DNA of 64,000 nt from Ophiobolus disseminans. Its lineage: Eukaryota > Ascomycota > Dothideomycetes > Pleosporales > Phaeosphaeriaceae. This document shows positions 10,012-20,328 of the stretch, one piece after another; position 1 is the stretch's first letter, and every line of letters starts with the position of its first letter. The position numbers and the translations under genes were made by a program. The notes under the pieces are model-generated. The model did not search any database. It saw only the letters and a program-made list of their open reading frames with translations, and was not told the DNA's origin. The DNA is taken from the NCBI GenBank assembly GCA_010093685.1, contig MU006245.1:124001-188000 (forward strand), in the 5' to 3' direction.

Positions 10012-11223
10012 CTACTCCTGGTTGAAATCCACCACAGCCCTCCCTGCCATCTCTCCTCTCCTCAACTTCTGAACAGCCTCATTGAATTGACTCAGCGGAA
10101 ACACCGTGTATATCGGCTTCAGCAGCCCTCTCTGCGCAAATTTCAATGTCGCATCCACGTCTGCCATACTGCTCACAAGCGTTCCCTGTACACTCTGCTT
10201 CTTGAAGCACATCGCACTCGGATCCAAGTCGATGTGATATGCGCCCGCCGGTGGCAGTCCAATGCACATGACCTTTCCGCCGACGCGGCCACCAAGGTAA
10301 GAGACGGACGATGGGTAGCTTTGCACCGCTGTGACGAAGACGCCGTGAGCACCGATGCCATCGCAGATGCGCACTACCTCTTCGGCGACATTCTCCACCT
10401 TCTTGAAGTCGATGAATTCTTCTGCGCCGGAAGTGTCGATGCACAGTTTGCGCTTGTCCCCGCCGGTGTCGATAGCTACTGGTCTCAGTCCCATTGCTTT
10501 GGCTAGTTGCACGCCCTGCATTCCAACGCCGCCGCCCGCACCCGGGAACACAGCCCAGTCGCCTGGCTTCAAGCCTGATTCTTTGATCGATGTATAGATT
10601 GTAGATGCGCTGCACATAATGGGGCCGGCAATGTAGTCGCTGACGCCGTCTGGAATAAGTGTTGTGTACCGTTCGGGCGAGATGATGTACTGCTTGTACG
10701 AGCCGTCCACCATCAAGCCGGTGTGAACTGCATTGGCGCAGTAACATTCGTAGCCGCCGCGGCAAAGTTCGCATGCACCACAGGTATTCTGAATGGGCTG
10801 CAACAGGTTAGTATTCGACACCATCGGCCACTGCTAGATTCATCAAGCATACCTTGTATCCGGCTCTCATACCAGGTTTCAGTGTTTTGACCTGATCGCC
10901 CACCTTCACAATCACACCGGCACCCTCGTGTCCTGCGCATTTCGTTCCAAAGACCGACATCTTTGGTGTCTCCCAGTCGTTCATCATGAAATGTAAGTCG
11001 CTATGGCAAATGCCAGTCGCGTTCAATTTGATGAGAACCTCGGTAGGGCCTGTTAAGCAATGTCAGCTCTTTAATCTTGCACACAGGTCTATCTTCGAGG
11101 CATACCGGGCTCTGCAACAGGTAAATCCTGGACCTCGACGTAGAAATCCGGTCCCTCATTGACTACCACACCTCCTTTGCAGGTTTTGGGGATGTCAAAC
11201 GTTTGCTGCTTTTCTTCGGCCAT
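10012..11223 (-). CDS. zinc-dependent alcohol dehydrogenase (NAD type)
   Basis: Three exons: 11223-11106, 11049-10853 and 10797-10012, giving 366 residues. The family oxidises alcohols or reduces aldehydes with NAD(H). Catalytic zinc ligands are visible as Cys in ATGICHSDLH, His-Glu in GHEGAG, and the later Cys in GPIMCSASTIY. The structural zinc cluster reads CGACELCRGGYECYC. The Rossmann motif is PGAGGGVGMQGVQLAKAMG, followed by an acidic residue in VAIDTG, which favours NAD over NADP. The size and motifs resemble yeast ADH1-type tetrameric enzymes. No targeting peptide is evident, so it is probably cytosolic. The start gives MAEEKQQTFDIPK, the usual short lead into the GroES-like domain. 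Physiological substrate is not predictable. Confidence 0.95.
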
Positions 11224-12502
11224 GTTATCTATTACGAAAATGTTCTAAGAGAAGGAATCGAGAAATAAGAAGGAGCGTAGGATCAAAGACGATTGAGATA
11301 GTATTGACTTGCATTACCCCTCTCCATGGCGAGCCGAATCTACGACTGCCGTCTGCATCTTCACGGAAGCTTGCCCGGAATAGACGCGCCTTGCCAGGAG
11401 CCCTCTTCTAGTGTGCCTAATTAATGGAATCAAGAGAAAATACACCCTTTTGTGCTGGTCGTGTACTCGAACCACTTAGAGCATGTCATTCAGTCGATTC
11501 AGGTGTAGCGAATCGATTCCGTAGCTCGATGCGGCTTCATTCCGCGGATTCACTAGTTTGGTGACGGGAGTGGAAGGGGTATATCAATGTTTTTGCGCTC
11601 CTAGGATGTTTTCCAAAGGCAAAAGGCTTCATTCTCAGTCAGGACTGAGTACCTTTACTAAGTGTTGATTGTCGCTCAGCTTGTTCGAACAGCTTGTTCG
11701 AAGTGCCATGGGATACATGTAGAGGCGAATGCGGGGTACAAGCGTGGGGTTGACAAGCCATGAGTTGGCGTGCAAGACAGATCACGCCAGCACGTGGATT
11801 GGGCCTTGCGTATCCCAACATGTACCGGTACTTGCGATATGATCAGTTTGGAGGTCCTTGGAGCCTCTTCTGCCTTGTGCTGGAGCTGCTTTGATCGGGC
11901 TGCTTGTACGTATACAGCGTTTCTCATTGGTTGCACAATCGCATCGTCATCGATGATCTCGACCAAGACTGCTTGTAAGAGTGCTTACATACGGGTTCAT
12001 GTCTGGACTATCGGAAGAAGACCGTTGCTTTCCGCCGCCACCAGCTTCCTGTTTTGCCCGTGACACGCAACGGCTCCGCCTCGGTACGAATAACATCACG
12101 TGATCTCGTGTGTCGATCTTGCATTATCCTGGCGAATCGGAGCAGAGGGATTTGATCAAGGGTGCAGGTCGAGCGGTTCCGAACCAACATGGCGGGGTCT
12201 CGTAGGCCCACATGCTGCCTGCCGTGGAGGCGAGGACAGCAGTAGTGACAGCGGCAAACTTGAAGATGACGGTGGTAATTGGAGACAAGTAATGTAAACA
12301 ATGTTGTGCATGTGGGATTGAGACGGGGTGTCGTGTTTGCTCTCTTGAAGCGCGGGTTGGAACTGGGGAGCACGCAAGAGTGGGGCTCGGCGATGTGTGG
12401 CGGGATTAAGTTAGAAGTTGCGGGAAGGAGGGGCAACGACAAGTGGGAATCCAGCCATTCGTGCTTATGAATGGATTGAGGCCCCGCTACTTAAAACATA
12501 AC
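11224..12502. other. intergenic region between divergent ADH and KatG genes
   Basis: About 1.28 kb serving as upstream DNA for both genes. CAGCTTGTTCGAA occurs twice head to tail at 11677-11689 and 11690-11702, each containing the palindrome TTCGAA; this could be a regulator binding site. No gene is supported here. Confidence 0.45.
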
Positions 12503-14972
12503 ATGCTGCGGCAAGGACGAATTGCTGTTCGAATCTCTCACCACTTCCTCTCCACACGCACGCTCTCGACAACCGCAATCATGTCCAAAGCCGAGTGCCC
12601 CATGCGAACAAGCAACGTCGCTGGCGGCGGTACCAAGAACCAGGACTGGTGGCCGAATGAGCTCAAGACAAACATCCTCCGCCAGCACGACCCGCGCCAG
12701 AACCCTTTGCTCCCCGGCTTCAACTATGCCGAGGAGTTCAAGAAGCTCGACTACGATGCATTGAAGAAAGATCTGACTTCCCTGATGACCGACTCTCAGG
12801 AGTGGTGGCCTGCGGATTTTGGTCACTATGGTGGTCTCTTGTAAATTTGCACTATCAATTGCCCCAACAGTGACACACTAACAGCTCTGATAGCATTCGA
12901 ATGGCATGGCACTCTTCAGGAACCTACCGTGTCACTGACGGCCGTGGTGGCGGCGGTGATGGCCAGCAGCGCTTCGCTCCTCTGAACGCCTGGCCCGACA
13001 ACGTCTCTCTTGACAAGGCCCGTCGTCTGCTCTGGCCCATCAAGCAGAAGTACGGCAACAAGATCTCATGGGCCGACCTCATGCTCCTCACCGGCAATGT
13101 CGCCCTCGAGTCCATGGGCTGCGAGACCTTTGGTTTCGCCGGTGGCCGTTCCGACACCTTCCAGTCTGACGAGTCTGTCTACTGGGGCGGTGAGGACACA
13201 TGGCTGGGCAACGATGTCCGCTACTCCGATGGCAACAAGGGTGTAGAGGGCCAGGGTGTCGTCGATGGCGACCAGAGCAAGAAAGACCACACAGACATCC
13301 ACTCGCGCGACCTCGAGAAGCCTGTGGCTGCTGCCCACATGGGCCTCATCTACGTCAACCCTGAGGGTAAGCTGCTCTTCAGTAAACATGGAAGAATCGT
13401 TGGCTGACTTCACCAGGTCCTGACGGCGTTCCCGACCCTATCGCCGCCGCACGCGATATCCGCACGACTTTCAGCCGTATGGCCATGAACGACGAGGAGA
13501 CTGCTGCCCTCATTATCGGTGGCCACTCCTTCGGCAAGACCCACGGTGCTGCTCCTTCAGAGAACACCGGCCCAGATCCCAACGGGGAAGACCTTGCCTC
13601 GCAGGGTTTTGGCTGGAACAACAAGCATGGCAGCGGCAAGGGCCCAGACACCATCACCAGTGGCCTTGAGGTCACCTGGACCGGTACACCCACCAAGTGG
13701 AGCAACAAGTATCTTGAGTACCTCTACAAGTACGAGTGGGAGCTCGAGAAGAGCCCCGCTGGTGCCAACCAGTACGTTGCTAAGACAGACGACCTCATCA
13801 TCCCGGATGCATACGACCAGGGCAAGAAGCACAAGCCCAGGATGTTGACCACCGATTTGTCAATGCGCATGGACCCCGGCTTCGAGAAGATCACCCGTCG
13901 CTGGCTCGACCACCCCGAGGAGCTCCACGATGCCTTCACCCGCGCGTGGTTCAAGCTTCTCCACCGTGACATGGGCCCTCGATCAAGGTGGATCGGCCCC
14001 GAGATCCCCAAGGAGGTTCTCATCTGGGAGGATCCAGTCCCCGAGGTCGACCACGCCCTTGTCGAGGAGTCTGAGATCTCTTCCCTCAAGAAGCAGATTC
14101 TCGAGGCTGGTGTTGAGCCGGCCAAGCTCATCCGCACCGCCTGGGCCTCAGCAGCGTCTTTCCGCGGCAGCGACAAGCGTGGTGGCGCCAACGGTGCCCG
14201 CATTCGTCTCGAGCCGCAGAAGAACTGGGAGGTCAACAACCCCAAGGAGCTTGCTGAGGTGCTCAAGGCTCTTGAGAGCGTCCAGTCCAAGTTCAACGGC
14301 TCTGCATCTGGTGGCAAGAAGATCTCTCTTGCTGACTTGATTGTTCTTGCTGGTACTGCCGCAGTCGAGAAGGCAGCCGGCGTTTCGGTTCCCTTCACAC
14401 CCGGACGCACCGATGCCACCCAGGAGCAGACTGACGCCGGTTCATTCGAGCATCTCGAGCCCGTCACTGATCCCTTCCGAAACTTCGGAAAGAGCACCGA
14501 GCGTGCCCGCGCTGAGCAGCTGGACATCGACAAAGCTCACCTTCTCCGTCTTACTGCGCCAGAGCTCGTTGTCCTCGTCGGAGGTATGCGTGCACTGAAC
14601 GCCAACTGGGATGGTTCTTCCCATGGTGTCTTCACCAAGCGCCCTGGTCAGCTTACCAACGATTTCTTCGTCAACCTACTCGACATCAACACAGAGTGGA
14701 AGGCAGCGGACAAGTCCAACCCAGCTGAGCTGTACGAGGGCTACGAGCGCAAGTCGGGCCAGAAGAAGTGGACCGGCACACGTCACGACCTCGTCTTCGG
14801 CTCGCACCCTGAGCTGCGCTCCATCGCCGAGGTGTACGCACAGTCTGATAACGCGGATAGATTTGTGAAGGATTTCGTGGCTGCTTGGGACAAGGTTATG
14901 TCGAATGACCGATTCGACGTCAAGGCCAAATCGGTGAGTGGCACATCGAGTGTTTCCAGGCCTCGTCTTTGA
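12503..14972 (+). CDS. katG: catalase-peroxidase
   Basis: Three exons: 12503-12840, 12894-13366 and 13417-14972. KatG is a heme enzyme that dismutates hydrogen peroxide and has peroxidase activity. The distal motif is LFIRMAWHSSGTYR (Arg, Trp, His). The other members of the Met-Tyr-Trp adduct are seen as Tyr in GLIYVNPEG and Met in RMAMNDEE. The proximal heme ligand His lies in GGHSFGKTHGA. The full second, inactive peroxidase-like domain follows. From the ATG at 12581 the protein is 762 residues, normal for KatG. The upstream in-frame ATG at 12503 adds a 26-residue leader with four Arg, many Ser/Thr and no acidic residue, which looks like a mitochondrial presequence. The last 15 residues after DRFDVKAK are unusual for the family, so the 3' end is less certain. 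Confidence 0.96.
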
Positions 14973-15357
14973 GGAAGGCGACCTCCACCTGGCGCATTTT
15001 ATATAAACACTCTCCTTGTGTCCACTGACTGACGAGTTACGATAGTCATGAATCCGTATATAGAGCAACCACAAAAGATACCTAGGCAGCGTAGTGTAGG
15101 ACTAGATAAGTAACGGAGTTTGAGTGCTTTCAATTCAACAATTTCAATCTCACAGCTGTTATGTGACTCACTGATTCCCAAGTGCTTCGTATTTGGAGGG
15201 ATCGAAACTTTAGTTGGTATCGGCCCGAACGTCCTTCTTGTCCCGTATCGCTTCTCTAGCGCTAAAAGACGCACGTCCTGGCGAGATCGATCTCAGCGGA
15301 ACAAAACCCACCTGCACCTTTTCCGTGGGTTCACGACCAAGCGTAATTTCGCAAGGA
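14973..15357. other. intergenic stretch
   Basis: Separates KatG from the co-oriented transcription factor gene and should contain the factor's promoter. No distinct element recognised. Confidence 0.4.
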
Positions 15358-17487
15358 ATGAATCATCCGCTCGCGGCAGCTGCCTCAGCCAAGCATTGCT
15401 GCTCGACATGCCACAAGGCCTACTCGACCAACAGTCATCTGCGCCGACACGAGGCGACGCGTAAGGAATCAATACACGTTCAGGATTCATTGACTCACGA
15501 TGAGTAGATGTTGGCAGACGCGAATTGACCTGTCCCTTGTGTGATGCCGAATTCTCAAGACGGTGTGCTGCCTTTTGCGTTAACACAAGGCCAGGACTGA
15601 CAAGCGGTCAGAGATCTCGCTCAACGACACGTCCAAAACTGTTCTGCTCAGGGCCATGAGGTCACTCTGCCTACCTTGAAGCGCGGCAAGAAGCGAGTGG
15701 CGTGCGACAAGTGTTCCCAACGCAAGCTCTCATGCGATGCCAAGATGCCGTGCATGCGCTGCCGTTCTGGTGGCACAATCTGCACTTATGAGCGACTTGG
15801 ATCGGCCTCTCCATCTGGCTCTTCAAACACTGAGGTCGGTGCACATCCCAGTCATCCCGAGACTGGCACTGCTGAGCCCAGTTCTGGCGGAGAGTCTGGA
15901 CGCATATCCATTGATTTTCTACTCAATTTTACGAATCCTTTGGGCTACGGCCCATCAACAGCAATTGCCGCTGAAGCCTCAGCCCTCGAAATGCTGGATA
16001 CTAGTGCCGATGTCTGGAGCCCACAAATCCGGTTGAAAGACGACCACATGATTCACAATCTGCCTTCTTATGACCTCAACGACCCCTCTTCTGTGTTTCT
16101 GGGATTCTCATCCATGATGCCCGAAAGAGAAGATTGGAACGTCTTTCCCCTCGATGGAGATTATCTTGCACCTCTTCCCGAAACGACGTCTACCCTAGCA
16201 ATTCGGACGAGGGAAATGGTGGGTCAATTATTTGCCCAACAGAGGTCGATGATGGAATCGGATAGTACCATGCTAGCGAATTTTGACGCAGCGCTCGCTG
16301 AAATGGTCTTCACTGTGGCAAACGTAAACCACTTCATCTGGGGGTTCTTTCACTATTTCCACGATCAGTTTCCTATTCTTCATGAGCCGACGTTTGACGC
16401 TCAAACAGCGTCGTTGCCACTATTGCTAGCCATTGTTCTGGTTGGATCTATGTCCTTCAATCCATCGGACATGTCCATTGCAATTCGACAGTTTTATGAC
16501 GCTGGAGAAGCATACGTTTTCGAACTATTAGTATCGAAGCAGACGATGCATTGCCTTCAAGAAGCGAATCATACCGTGGAACAGGTTGAACTTCTCCAAG
16601 CAGGTCTGCTGCTTTTGATGCTCCAGAACAACAGCGAAAACCTAACAACGCGCCGACGAATCCGACTTCAGCGTACTCCCGCTCTTGTAGCTGCCGTGCG
16701 CTGTTCTGGCTTATTCGCGTACAAGCGTCAACACGTTGTTGGCACCAGCGACAGATCTGGATGGCGAGATTTCATCTTGGATGAAACGCGAGTGAAGTAC
16801 TATTGTCCAGCGCGCAATGTGCATCTGCCCCAGCTGACAAAACCCACAGACTGGCGGCATGGACCTTTATGACCGATTGCATTTTAGCAGTCTTCTTCAA
16901 CAGTGCCCCGCGAGTAGCCTTGTCGGATATGACCGGAGACCTCCCCTGTGAGGAACCCCTTTATAGAGCCAAAACAGCTCTCGAATTCGAGCAATTACTC
17001 TGCATGAGACACCCAAGACCGTCAGTGTCTACATTATCCCAACTCTTGTCGCTTGTCTACTCTGCGCCCGTGTCTGGAACTTCGATTCGTGTCAAAGAGC
17101 ACGTCACCGCATCAAACATGCTAGTTCTAATATGTGGTAAGCTCTATTACAAACCTCGATAATGTGAGCTTAATATCTATAGCGCTGCTATCTGTCATCA
17201 TGACACTCCGAATGAACTTCGTGGCCTCAGCTACTGTCGAGCCTATCCACGGTGCTATACATGGATGGAAAAGTCTGTGGGACACGTTACATCAAGACGC
17301 GCAAGACGGGGTTGCGCCGCTCATGGGCTTCGAGAGGCATGCTGCTGACTATTGGTGGCTTGCTAAGATGCTCTTGAAGGTTGGGCAGGAGGGGGATCAG
17401 AGCTGCAGGTATATGCAACTTGTTCCGTGTGATTCGGTTAAGGATTTGCATGAATTCATACGCAAGTATAGGGATTATGAGGGGTAG
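15358..17487 (+). CDS. C2H2 plus Zn2Cys6 transcription factor with fungal-specific domain
   Basis: Five exons: 15358-15460, 15508-15562, 15612-16796, 16850-17136 and 17183-17487; they close in frame to 644 residues. The N-terminus has two C2H2 fingers: CSTCHKAYSTNSHLRRHEATH, split by intron 1 before its last His, and CPLCDAEFSRRDLAQRH, split by intron 2. A Zn2Cys6 cluster follows directly (CDKCSQRKLSCDAKMPCMRC, last Cys in TICTY). The centre and C-terminus carry the helical fungal-specific domain, with WGFFHYFHDQFPILHEPTF and LAAWTFMTDCILAVFFNSAP. Such fusions are nuclear DNA-binding regulators. It lies 0.8 kb upstream of a co-oriented reductase gene, a possible target. Two small introns inside the finger region make this gene easy to mis-predict. 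Confidence 0.9.
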
Positions 17488-18311
17488 GGAGATGACTGCT
17501 GAAGCCCGCACACCTCAAGTACACTTCGAAGCTCCCGAGCTAAACGATTTCGTTCAGAGGGTGTATAGGGGTGCAAACGAGGTCCATATCCCCACTTCTT
17601 CGAACATGGTAACCCAGCAGAGCAGACGAATTCCATTCCAGAGTCACCAACATATTTCCGGTTTCTTTCCTTTGACCTAAGTTCATCGCTGGAATTTGCG
17701 TCGAAGAACTCCAAGAGTCTTTCATTCAATACCCTAGTGTCCCTAAAAGACAATGCCTGTGTAACTTGCAATCTTCAAGAAACTACGAGACATGGGATAT
17801 GAAGATTTGTGCAAAGGGAGAATAGACAGCCTTACTCCCCAAAAGTCAAGACTACAACGGGTTTCAAGATATTTTTACATCCGAGTTGTTGATACTAGTC
17901 TCGCGAAGACCGCTTGAAACTCCACACTCGGGACCAACCAAAGTCTGCACGAACACTATATCCGTGTGGTGTGACGCACTCAGTTCTACATGGAAACTGA
18001 TGAGGCTAGTGGTTCATGATGTCATGAGTCCCATTGAAATGCAACAAAATTTCTTAGCCTGGGATCAATGCCTCTCCACCGACTGGTATTAGCTGCGCAC
18101 AGACACTTGATGCCTAGAGTCTCGGCATGGACGTCGAATCGCGCTGTGAATGGTAGTTTCGGGCTATTGAAAGCACGGTATAAAGGAACTCGAGACGCTC
18201 AAGCTCGTCCACCATCACTATCATCACTATCTACTCCTTTCTTCTTACAACCGCCTCCAACTACTCTTCAATTCTTACCAAGATCCAAGTCCAACATTCA
18301 CACGAGCCATC
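17488..18311. other. intergenic region with promoter of the reductase gene
   Basis: No gene supported. Carries the promoter of the downstream PRISE-like reductase, with a C/T-rich transcription-start region at about 18205-18300. Confidence 0.5.
18179..18184 (+). promoter_or_regulatory. TATA box of the reductase gene
   Basis: TATAAA lies 128 bases before the start codon at 18312 and is followed by the C/T-rich stretch typical of fungal transcription starts. TATA boxes favour regulated rather than constitutive genes, which fits a secondary or stress function. Confidence 0.5.
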
Positions 18312-19658
18312 ATGGTCACCTACAGCAACGAAAGCTTCACCGTTCGCCAATCCAGTATCTATCGCAACCTGCCCACCTTCCCCAACGTTGCCGGTCTGAC
18401 AGCCATTGTGCCTGGTGCCACTGGGATTTCCGGATGGAACACCATCCGCAGCTTACTCGACTCACCAACCCGATGGACTAAAATCTACGCCATGTCCCGC
18501 AGCCTTCCAGGAAAAGAGCTGATGAACCTGCTATCGGCTGAGCAGCAGTCTCGTGTCCAACACTTGGCCGTTGACTTCTCTGGCAAGCCCCAGGATGTTG
18601 CAGAGTCGTTGAGTGCGGTCCGCGAACCTAATCCCTACGTCTTCTTTTACGCGTACATCCAACCCAAGACCGAAGGCGACGAAAAGGTCTGGGGCAATGT
18701 AGAGAAGCTGAATGAAGTGAACACCGCTTTGTTCGCCTCGTTCCTGGAAGCTTTGGAGATAGCAGAAATCACACCCAAGAGGATCTTGCTCCAGACGGGC
18801 GGAAAACACTACGGCATGCAACTCGGCCGCGCAGCCCAACCCCTCGTCGAATCCGACCCAGAGCCGCGCCATCTCGGTCCAAACTTCTACTACCCACAGC
18901 AAGACAGCCTCTTCGCCTTCTGCACGCGACACCCGCAAACCTCATGGAACGTCGTGCGTCCCTGCGGCGTCTTTGGATCTGCTCTCAAAGCACAAATGAG
19001 CGGACTCTACCTCCTGAGCGTCTACGCCGCGGTGCAAGCACACAAGCAAGAGCCGCTGTATTTCCCTGGAGACTGGAACGCCTGGCAAGGCCCTACTCCG
19101 GTTTCCACGGCCCGCTTGACGGGCTACTTGAGCGAGTGGGCTGTTTTGAACGACGGCTGTGCGAACCAGGCTTTCAATGCGCTCGATAGCAATTCACTCA
19201 CGTTTCAGCGTCTCTTCGCTGAACTGGCGCGCTGGTACGGCAATGACGCAGGCGCCGTGGGTCCTCCCTCGGACGAATCCAAATTCTCAATCACCAAGAT
19301 GGCAGGCGGTAAGGATTGTCCGCTCGGCCACGGACCGCCTCTTATTTCTCGATCCAGCTTCAAGATACTGGACTGGGCGCAGAGACAGGAGAACCAGGAC
19401 GCCTGGAAGGAGATTATGACCGCTTCTGGAGGGAAGATCTCGAGCAACCCGTTCGAGGGGCACGCTGTCAAAGATAATTTCCAACTGTTGGATATTTACT
19501 TCTCGATGGTGGCGCTGAGTAGTATGAACAAGGCGAGCATTTATGGGTGGACGGGCTTTGTGGACACGTTGGAGGCTGCTTTTGTGTCGTGTAGGGAGAT
19601 GGCGGATATGGGGTTGCTGCCGAATGTTTGTGCGGGGGAGGCAAGGCCGTTGGTTTGA
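18312..19658 (+). CDS. PRISE-like short-chain dehydrogenase/reductase
   Basis: Single exon, 448 residues. The N-terminal Rossmann motif is IVPGATGISGWNTIRSLL (GxxGxxG), followed by IYAMSRS, where the Ser-Arg pair suggests NADPH preference. The GGKHYG segment corresponds to the KHY motif that carries the catalytic Tyr in progesterone 5-beta-reductase/iridoid synthase-like enzymes, which reduce activated C=C bonds of enones. VRPCGVFG and the long substrate lobe also fit this extended SDR class. It is soluble with no signal peptide. It lies just downstream of a zinc-cluster regulator on the same strand and has its own TATA box. The substrate is unknown; a role in secondary metabolism or detoxification is inference. 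Confidence 0.85.
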   Translation: MVTYSNESFTVRQSSIYRNLPTFPNVAGLTAIVPGATGISGWNTIRSLLDSPTRWTKIYAMSRSLPGKELMNLLSAEQQSRVQHLAVDFSGKPQDVAESLSAVREPNPYVFFYAYIQPKTEGDEKVWGNVEKLNEVNTALFASFLEALEIAEITPKRILLQTGGKHYGMQLGRAAQPLVESDPEPRHLGPNFYYPQQDSLFAFCTRHPQTSWNVVRPCGVFGSALKAQMSGLYLLSVYAAVQAHKQEPLYFPGDWNAWQGPTPVSTARLTGYLSEWAVLNDGCANQAFNALDSNSLTFQRLFAELARWYGNDAGAVGPPSDESKFSITKMAGGKDCPLGHGPPLISRSSFKILDWAQRQENQDAWKEIMTASGGKISSNPFEGHAVKDNFQLLDIYFSMVALSSMNKASIYGWTGFVDTLEAAFVSCREMADMGLLPNVCAGEARPLV

Positions 19659-20328
19659 GTGGGTTGGTGCGATTGCGTGTAAAGGAATTTGGAAAGTATG
19701 TAGAATGGTTGAAGTAATTGATTTTAAAAGTCTTTACATCTTCACTGGGCGAGAAGAAGCACCACTTTTGATGATTTGCAAATCAATCCTCTAGATGGCT
19801 CAGCTTCAAGCCAGCCTTGGAAGTGCGCAGATCTGAGCTGAGATTCGGTTCAAATAATCGAGTCCAGAGATTGCCTAGGCAGACCTCAGAGGTCTATTCG
19901 GGGAAAGCTCAACCCTAGAGGCGTCAGATTTGAGTTCGAGTCCATCCGCTAGAGGTGGGTTCATCGCCGAGGAGTGGGTTCACTGCCGAGAAATGGGTTC
20001 ACTCCCGACAGTAGTGGGTGGAGACACCGGTGATCCCACGGGTAACTTGCGATCGATCTTGCACCAAGTGGAGTCGCGGATCTAGGGATCTCGGTGTTCC
20101 TGAAGTCCGCAGCCCGCAGACACGCGACTGTTATGCACGAGAGTGGTGACTTCACTTCTTCCAAAGGCCCGGTTGTGTAGGCCCGTGTTGACGAGATGGG
20201 TCTAATTAGCGTCCGGTCCCTTAGGCGCGCTTTTACATTAGTCCATAGGTAGTGAGATCGTTGCTCATAAGATTAAGAAATAGAACCCACTTACAACAGC
20301 TACATTGACACCGACCCAGGAGAACAGG
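19659..20328. other. intergenic stretch with short repeats
   Basis: No coding frame supported. Contains the 19-bp repeat reported separately and a GC-rich segment to about 20240. Confidence 0.4.
19951..20007 (+). repeat. 19-bp tandem repeat, three copies
   Basis: Three diverged units share the core GTGGGTTCA-CGCCGA (19951-19969, 19970-19988, 19989-20007), with a partial fourth (AGTAGTGGGTGGAGACA) after them. The unit is short and non-coding. Whether it is a protein-binding array or a simple minisatellite is unknown. Confidence 0.8.

Noticed and set aside
10079..10774. 231-codon minus-strand open frame in another phase
   Set aside because: Shadow of the alcohol dehydrogenase exon 3; the product is Arg/His-rich as expected from a shifted GC-rich gene.
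14924..14972. A 3' intron in katG (GTGAGT...TTTCCAG)
   Set aside because: It would be only about 36 bases, shorter than any other intron here, and the resulting tail is no more family-like than the unspliced one.
19920..19950. Possible tRNA T-arm (GAGTTCGAGTCC)
   Set aside because: The T-loop motif is present but the flanking five bases do not pair, and no acceptor stem or A box fits about 70 bases upstream.
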